In this document: piece by piece, positions 58,717 to 62,463 of the stretch
Numbering within the stretch: the stretch's first letter is position 1
Layout of the letters: each line of letters begins with the position of its first letter
Source of the DNA: T3Sed10-241 sp036796255
GTDB taxonomy: Bacteria; Bacteroidota; Bacteroidia; Flavobacteriales_D; Cryomorphaceae
Reading direction: 5' to 3'
Assembly (NCBI GenBank): GCA_036796255.1
Contig: DAIRDH010000016.1
Span: 1-62,463 of the forward strand
Length of the DNA: 62,463 nt
Position numbers and translations under genes: made by a program
The notes under the pieces: generated by a model
The model's database searches: none
What the model was told of the DNA's origin: nothing
The model's input: only the letters and a program-made list of their open reading frames with translations

Positions 58717-59147
58717 TTGCTGAGTGGTGATGTCGTAATGAGTGAGTCTTGCTTGCCTTGATTCTTGTCCATGTCGATGCGCAAATCCAGCACGCCAAGG
58801 GTGTCATAGAAATTCCAAAGTCCCGAGCGCTCGTTGTCATGATAGAACCCGGTATAGCGCATCATTCCATTGGGATAATAGGTCACTGTGGGGCCTTCCA
58901 TCACGCCTTGCTTGAAGGTGGTTTCACTCCACTTCAATCCTGTAGGGTAGTATGAGCGCCACAATCCTGAGCGCTTGCCATCAATGGTGGTGCCTTCAAT
59001 GCTCAGCATGCCATTTTCATGGTATTCAGCTACATTGGCCACTTTCGGCCCGGAGTTTTCTTCTTTATTTTCATCGGCTTGTGGCACGCAGCCAAAAGCT
59101 ACAAGCGCCGCAAGGGCCACAGCCCAACATACATTTGTGCGAAGCAT
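58713..59147 (-). CDS. YwqK-like lipoprotein with MORN-type repeats
   Basis: 144 residues from the ATG at 59147. The signal ends in VAFGC (Cys about residue 20). Three or four repeats of the MORN-variant type follow: EYHENGMLSIEGTTIDGKRS, GLWRSYYPTGLKWSETTFKQ, GPTVTYYPNGMMRYTGFYHD and GLWNFYDTLGVLDLRIDMD. Such proteins are often labelled YwqK family antitoxin after a Bacillus gene, but a lipoprotein in this setting is more likely a surface or envelope protein. It lies 8 bases after the polyprenyl synthetase gene and overlaps dnaG. Confidence 0.82.
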   Translation of the reverse strand: MLRTNVCWAVALAALVAFGCVPQADENKEENSGPKVANVAEYHENGMLSIEGTTIDGKRSGLWRSYYPTGLKWSETTFKQGVMEGPTVTYYPNGMMRYTGFYHDNERSGLWNFYDTLGVLDLRIDMDKNQGKQDSLITTSPLSN

Positions 59148-59155
59148 CGTCAAAG

Positions 59156-60130
59156 TTATTTTTTTCGGTTGATGGTGTAATTCACCAGTTGTTCAAGGGC
59201 ATCGCGCGCCTCGGTTTGCTCAAAGCTATGAAGAATTTTTATAGCCTCATTGCGGTAGTTTTCCATTTGCTCAGTGGCATAGGCTATTCCGCCGCTTTGC
59301 ACCACATGCTCAATCACTTGGCGCACCCTTTCTTTGTTGCGGTTGTGGTGCTTCACTGTATTTACGATCCAGCGGCGCTCTTTCCTTTCGGCGTGCTGCA
59401 GGGTGTAAATCAGGGGCAGCGTCATCTTCTTTTCCTTGATGTCAATGCCGGTTGGCTTTCCTATATCACCCCCCGCGGCATAGTCGAAAAGGTCGTCCTT
59501 GATTTGGAAGGCAATGCCCACTTTTTCTCCAAATTGCTGCATGCGTGCGCAGGCGTCGGCATCGGCTTTTGCCGAAAAGGCACCACTCTCGCAGCAGGCT
59601 GAAATGAGCGAGGCCGTTTTCTGGCGAATGATGTCGAAATAAATTTTTTCGGTGATGTTGAGCTTGCGGGTTTTCTCCATTTGCAGCAGCTCGCCTTCAC
59701 TCATTTCGCGCACGGCTGTGCTCACAATCCGGAGCAGCTCAAATTCCTTGTTCTCCACGCTGAGCAGGAGGCCTCGCGAAAGGAGGTAATCGCCTACGAG
59801 CACGGCTATTTTGTTCTTCCACAGGGCATTGATCGAGAAAAACCCACGGCGCAGGTTGGCGTCGTCTACCACGTCGTCGTGCACCAGGGTGGCGGTGTGG
59901 AGTAGCTCAATGAGCGATGCTGCGGTAAAGGTGGCGTCGTTGACCTGCCCGCAGAGCTTTGCGGAAAGAAACACGAACATGGGCCGCATCTGCTTTCCCT
60001 TGCGCTTTACGATGTAATGCGTAATGCGGTCGAGCAAAGGGGTATTGCTCTTCATCGATGCACGAAAGCGTCGCTCGAAATCAGCCATTTCGGCCGCTAT
60101 GGGCGCTTGAATTTGTTGTACTTCGGTCAT
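59156..60130 (-). CDS. Polyprenyl diphosphate synthase
   Basis: 324 residues from the ATG at 60130 (MTEVQQIQAPIAAEMADFE). It is a trans-prenyltransferase that extends farnesyl or geranylgeranyl diphosphate to the menaquinone side chain. Aspartate-rich motifs are LVHDDVVDDANLRRG (first DDxxD) and FQIKDDLFDYAAGGDIGKP (second), and GKQMRPMFVFLSAKL is the isopentenyl diphosphate-binding region. Chain length cannot be read safely; octaprenyl or heptaprenyl is usual in the phylum. It lies 22 bases after the hypothetical gene upstream. Confidence 0.94.
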   Translation of the reverse strand: MTEVQQIQAPIAAEMADFERRFRASMKSNTPLLDRITHYIVKRKGKQMRPMFVFLSAKLCGQVNDATFTAASLIELLHTATLVHDDVVDDANLRRGFFSINALWKNKIAVLVGDYLLSRGLLLSVENKEFELLRIVSTAVREMSEGELLQMEKTRKLNITEKIYFDIIRQKTASLISACCESGAFSAKADADACARMQQFGEKVGIAFQIKDDLFDYAAGGDIGKPTGIDIKEKKMTLPLIYTLQHAERKERRWIVNTVKHHNRNKERVRQVIEHVVQSGGIAYATEQMENYRNEAIKILHSFEQTEARDALEQLVNYTINRKK

Positions 60131-60152
60131 CAATGGGCGCAAATATCCGAAT

Positions 60153-61757
60153 TCATTCTGATTCTGTTGCGCCCGCAGTTTTTTCCATGATGAGCCGCAC
60201 AAATTGCCAACCCGTGCTGCTTGCTGTAAACAGCACTACACCATCGCTTAATGCATAGCTGTAACCGGGAAGCATTGTACCATTTTGAGGCGATTTCGTG
60301 AAAAGAATGTGCTTGTACATTCCTCCATCTTCAGCAAACTCATACATGACTGCCTGTGCGCCGGCATAGCCGCTCAGCATGGTGTATTTGCCGCCCGAGT
60401 TCAACTCAAGCGAAGCATTTCGCTCGTGGTCATTGAAAGCCATAAAGGTGCTGCCACTACTTTGCCAGGAGAGAAATGAAACAAAGTCGGCAATCTCACG
60501 GCTCGAGGACTGGTATTTGGGAATTTTAATGTTGTATGTGGCCGCTCCGGCAGGATTGAGGCTGGTAAGGAGCAGCTCATCAAAAATGTAGTTCTGTATG
60601 ATGAAATAGGTTCCGGTGGCGGGATTGAACATGGTTGATGATTGCATGTCGCGCTTTTCACTCAGCATGAGCACCCTGTTGTTCTTCCGGGCATAGGTGT
60701 AGTCGGTTTGATAGAGGCTGAGCTCATGGCGCTCCTGCAAATTTCCGATTGGCCTGAATTGCGCTTTAAAAGATCGCTCAAAAGGACTCAGTCCCTGCGA
60801 TACAATTTGACCATTGTTGGTGTCGAATGCCACAGAAAATGTTCCTGCCATCGCCAGTTCAATCATGTTGCTGAAGTAGCCAAACACCTGCAAATGTCCT
60901 GCTGTATTCATGGCCATGTGGACATTGTAAATCCATTTTACCCCAATGGAAAGGGATTTTTCTGACACCAGGTTGCCCTGCCAGGTATACTTGAGTAAAA
61001 AATGGTCGCGGCCGGGATTTTGAACCTTGCCCACCTCGCGGAGCTGCTCCGAGGCCTTGCTCATCAATACGTACACCGCTTTATCCTCATCGACCAAAAT
61101 ATCGCCATAACTCACATCGGCAGTGGGGTAGGGTACTTCCAGCTTTTTCTCATAGAGCACGCCCAAATTCTCGTCGAGCAGCCGAAGTTCAAACTTTTCA
61201 TTCCTGTCGGGTACATCCTCCTGAGGCATCAATACCAGCAGAAATGCGTTGTTTTCACTGGGCACCACCCGAAAAAACCGGGTTTTTAAAATCACATTTC
61301 TCGGTATGCTTCCCAGCAGTTTGGGCGCGAGGGCAAATTTCAATTCCTCATCCACTTCGTGGGCATACACCACTATCTCATCGCCCGCAGGATCATCGAC
61401 TGTGCTCAGCAGGTAGGCCTTTCCGGCAAATGAAAGGGTTTGCAAATAAAGCGGTTGCAGTCCGTTAATCAGTGGCAGTGTGAGTATCGCACTTTTTACC
61501 TGCCTCAAGCTGTCGGTTTCCGTTTTGGTGATGACGATCGGTGAACCCTTGCGGTCACTTGAGGTGAGGGTATAAAAATGGGTGTCGTCACCGCCAAATA
61601 TTTCGAGCAATTGCTCCGGGCGCGACTTGAGAATATCAGGCCCCCACACCAAGCGGGCGCTGTGCTGGGCGGCAAGTGACGAAATGGAAAACAATGAGAT
61701 GGCCAATACAATAGCAGTGCGAAGCCTCAGCCCAATATTCTCCTTATCTTTAGCCAT
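60153..61757 (-). CDS. Secreted protein of unknown function, possibly beta-propeller
   Basis: 534 residues from the ATG at 61757 (MAKDKENIGLRLRTAIVLAI), with a signal peptide ending near SLAAQ. The mature part is rich in repeated strand-turn-strand elements with aromatic and Asp/Asn residues (YGDILVDEDKAVYVLMSK, HLQVFGYFSNMIELAMAGTF, TYTYARKNNRVLMLSEK-like segments), which could build a beta-propeller. No catalytic motif is visible. It heads the minus-strand operon hypothetical - polyprenyl synthetase - YwqK-like - dnaG - mscS and is divergent, with 25 bases between start codons, from the outer-membrane protein gene. Confidence 0.75.
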   Translation of the reverse strand: MAKDKENIGLRLRTAIVLAISLFSISSLAAQHSARLVWGPDILKSRPEQLLEIFGGDDTHFYTLTSSDRKGSPIVITKTETDSLRQVKSAILTLPLINGLQPLYLQTLSFAGKAYLLSTVDDPAGDEIVVYAHEVDEELKFALAPKLLGSIPRNVILKTRFFRVVPSENNAFLLVLMPQEDVPDRNEKFELRLLDENLGVLYEKKLEVPYPTADVSYGDILVDEDKAVYVLMSKASEQLREVGKVQNPGRDHFLLKYTWQGNLVSEKSLSIGVKWIYNVHMAMNTAGHLQVFGYFSNMIELAMAGTFSVAFDTNNGQIVSQGLSPFERSFKAQFRPIGNLQERHELSLYQTDYTYARKNNRVLMLSEKRDMQSSTMFNPATGTYFIIQNYIFDELLLTSLNPAGAATYNIKIPKYQSSSREIADFVSFLSWQSSGSTFMAFNDHERNASLELNSGGKYTMLSGYAGAQAVMYEFAEDGGMYKHILFTKSPQNGTMLPGYSYALSDGVVLFTASSTGWQFVRLIMEKTAGATESE

Positions 61758-61782
61758 TCCGTTGATCAATCGGATATCTACA

Positions 61783-62463
61783 ATGTCTGCACACAATTTA
61801 TACAAATATACAGCCATTCTTGCCTTGGCCCTTTCTTTTTCTGCGCGGGCGCAAGATACCATTGGCTACAGTTACGATTTGCCTGACACCATGTATTCGG
61901 TGAGAAACGCTGTAAAATTTGATCCTGTTCAGGTTTTCTTCGGCGATTACCAATTTTACTTTGAGCGTATGGTCGGAGATCAATGGAGCGTGGAAGTCGG
62001 TCTCGGGCCCACGCGCCGCAATTTTACCGCAAGCCTTTTCGAGTACGAATTGGACAATTTTGGCAACAACATCGATATCAAGACCCGCTACGCCGCCAGC
62101 CTGTGGCTGCGGCGCTACTTTTGGGATACCGGAGAGTTGTACGGGCCATATTTGGCGGCAGCTGTAATACACCGCAGGCACGACAAAACTTATAATGTCA
62201 TCAATGTGGAAGGCGATCTCTCCGGAATTTCTTTTGACGACAGCAGGCGCTACACCTCATTCATGCTATTTGCCGGGTATCAGGCCATCCCGATGCAGTC
62301 CAATCTTTTCTGCGATTTCTACCTGGGCCTCGGCGCACGCTACCGCGATTTCGACATTGTGCGGAGCAATGATATTTACAGCCCCGACGACTACATCGTA
62401 AATCAGGAGCAGAGCTGGATTGGTACGATTCAGGTGGGTGTGAAGGTGGGGTATGGGTTTTAA
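61783..62463 (+). CDS. Outer-membrane beta-barrel protein of unknown function
   Basis: 226 residues from the ATG at 61783 (MSAHNLYKYTAILALALSFS); the frame extending upstream is antisense to the divergent gene. A signal peptide ends in ARAQ. The mature part shows alternating strands with aromatic girdles (FGDYQFYFERMVGDQWSVEV, SLWLRRYFWDTGELYGPYL, LGARYRDFDIVRSNDIYSP) and a last strand ending in Phe (VGVKVGYGF), the mark of a barrel substrate of BamA. It may be a DUF3575-like eight-stranded barrel. The stop codon TAA is the last codon of the window. Confidence 0.82.
   Translation: MSAHNLYKYTAILALALSFSARAQDTIGYSYDLPDTMYSVRNAVKFDPVQVFFGDYQFYFERMVGDQWSVEVGLGPTRRNFTASLFEYELDNFGNNIDIKTRYAASLWLRRYFWDTGELYGPYLAAAVIHRRHDKTYNVINVEGDLSGISFDDSRRYTSFMLFAGYQAIPMQSNLFCDFYLGLGARYRDFDIVRSNDIYSPDDYIVNQEQSWIGTIQVGVKVGYGF

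Noticed and set aside
1..62463. tRNA genes, rRNA and CRISPR arrays
   Set aside because: I looked for T-loop-like GTTCRANNC patterns, rRNA words and regularly spaced direct repeats of 25-40 bases and found none that hold; a covariance-model scan would settle the tRNA question.

Overview
The window reads as a chromosomal stretch of a Bacteroidota bacterium, probably a Flavobacteriales-like lineage known from a draft or metagenome assembly. Signs of the phylum are a DUF4270 lipoprotein between a starch-synthase-like protein and glmS, a DnaG without zinc ligands, large surface proteins with lamin-tail domains, many lipoproteins, and promoters of the TTG-N19/20-TAnnTTTG type. Three runs of exactly 100 N interrupt asd/a surface-protein gene, radA and glmS; family lengths indicate that the real gaps are longer than drawn. 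I saw no tRNA, rRNA, CRISPR array, complete insertion sequence or phage gene.

Layout. 1-3.5 kb: a family-2 glycosyltransferase cut by the window edge, a small membrane protein and a HEAT-repeat/cyclophilin lipoprotein. 3.7-9.9 kb: gpsA, asd and a long lamin-tail/Ig surface protein. 9.9-15.6 kb: a translationally coupled methionine-type aminotransferase and omega-amidase, then an opposing comF - free-Met-sulfoxide reductase - Ig-like lipoprotein group and a coiled-coil membrane protein. 15.6-23.5 kb: a 1175-residue outer-membrane protein divergent from xth, a peptide-binding lipoprotein, a hypothetical protein and an OmpA lipoprotein. 23.5-31.2 kb: panC - flippase-like - rfaE2 - radA on minus, divergent from a starch-synthase-like protein, DUF4270 and glmS.

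31.3-39.5 kb holds a sulfate-activation set: cysC-cysD-cysN behind a family-4 glycosyltransferase, cysQ divergent from it, and a PAPS-type sulfotransferase a few genes on, with an S41 protease and a dCMP deaminase between. No sulfite-producing gene is present, so the set fits sulfation of a surface glycan better than assimilation. 39.8-48.9 kb: a HicB-like protein, dxs, and a tetR-tolC-adaptor-RND efflux operon. 48.9-52.0 kb is a gene-poor stretch with an 11-bp periodic repeat, a small membrane protein and a ten-repeat cysteine-rich lipoprotein. 52.1-62.5 kb: recJ, a 1.77-kb segment bounded by an exact 80-bp copy of the recJ 3' end, then a tight minus-strand operon (hypothetical, polyprenyl synthetase, YwqK-like lipoprotein, dnaG, mscS) and a divergent outer-membrane protein ending at the window edge.

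Most of the window is ordinary housekeeping and envelope biology. The least explained parts are the segment inserted between recJ and mscS, the 11-bp repeat block, the cysteine-rich repeat lipoprotein and the sulfation module.
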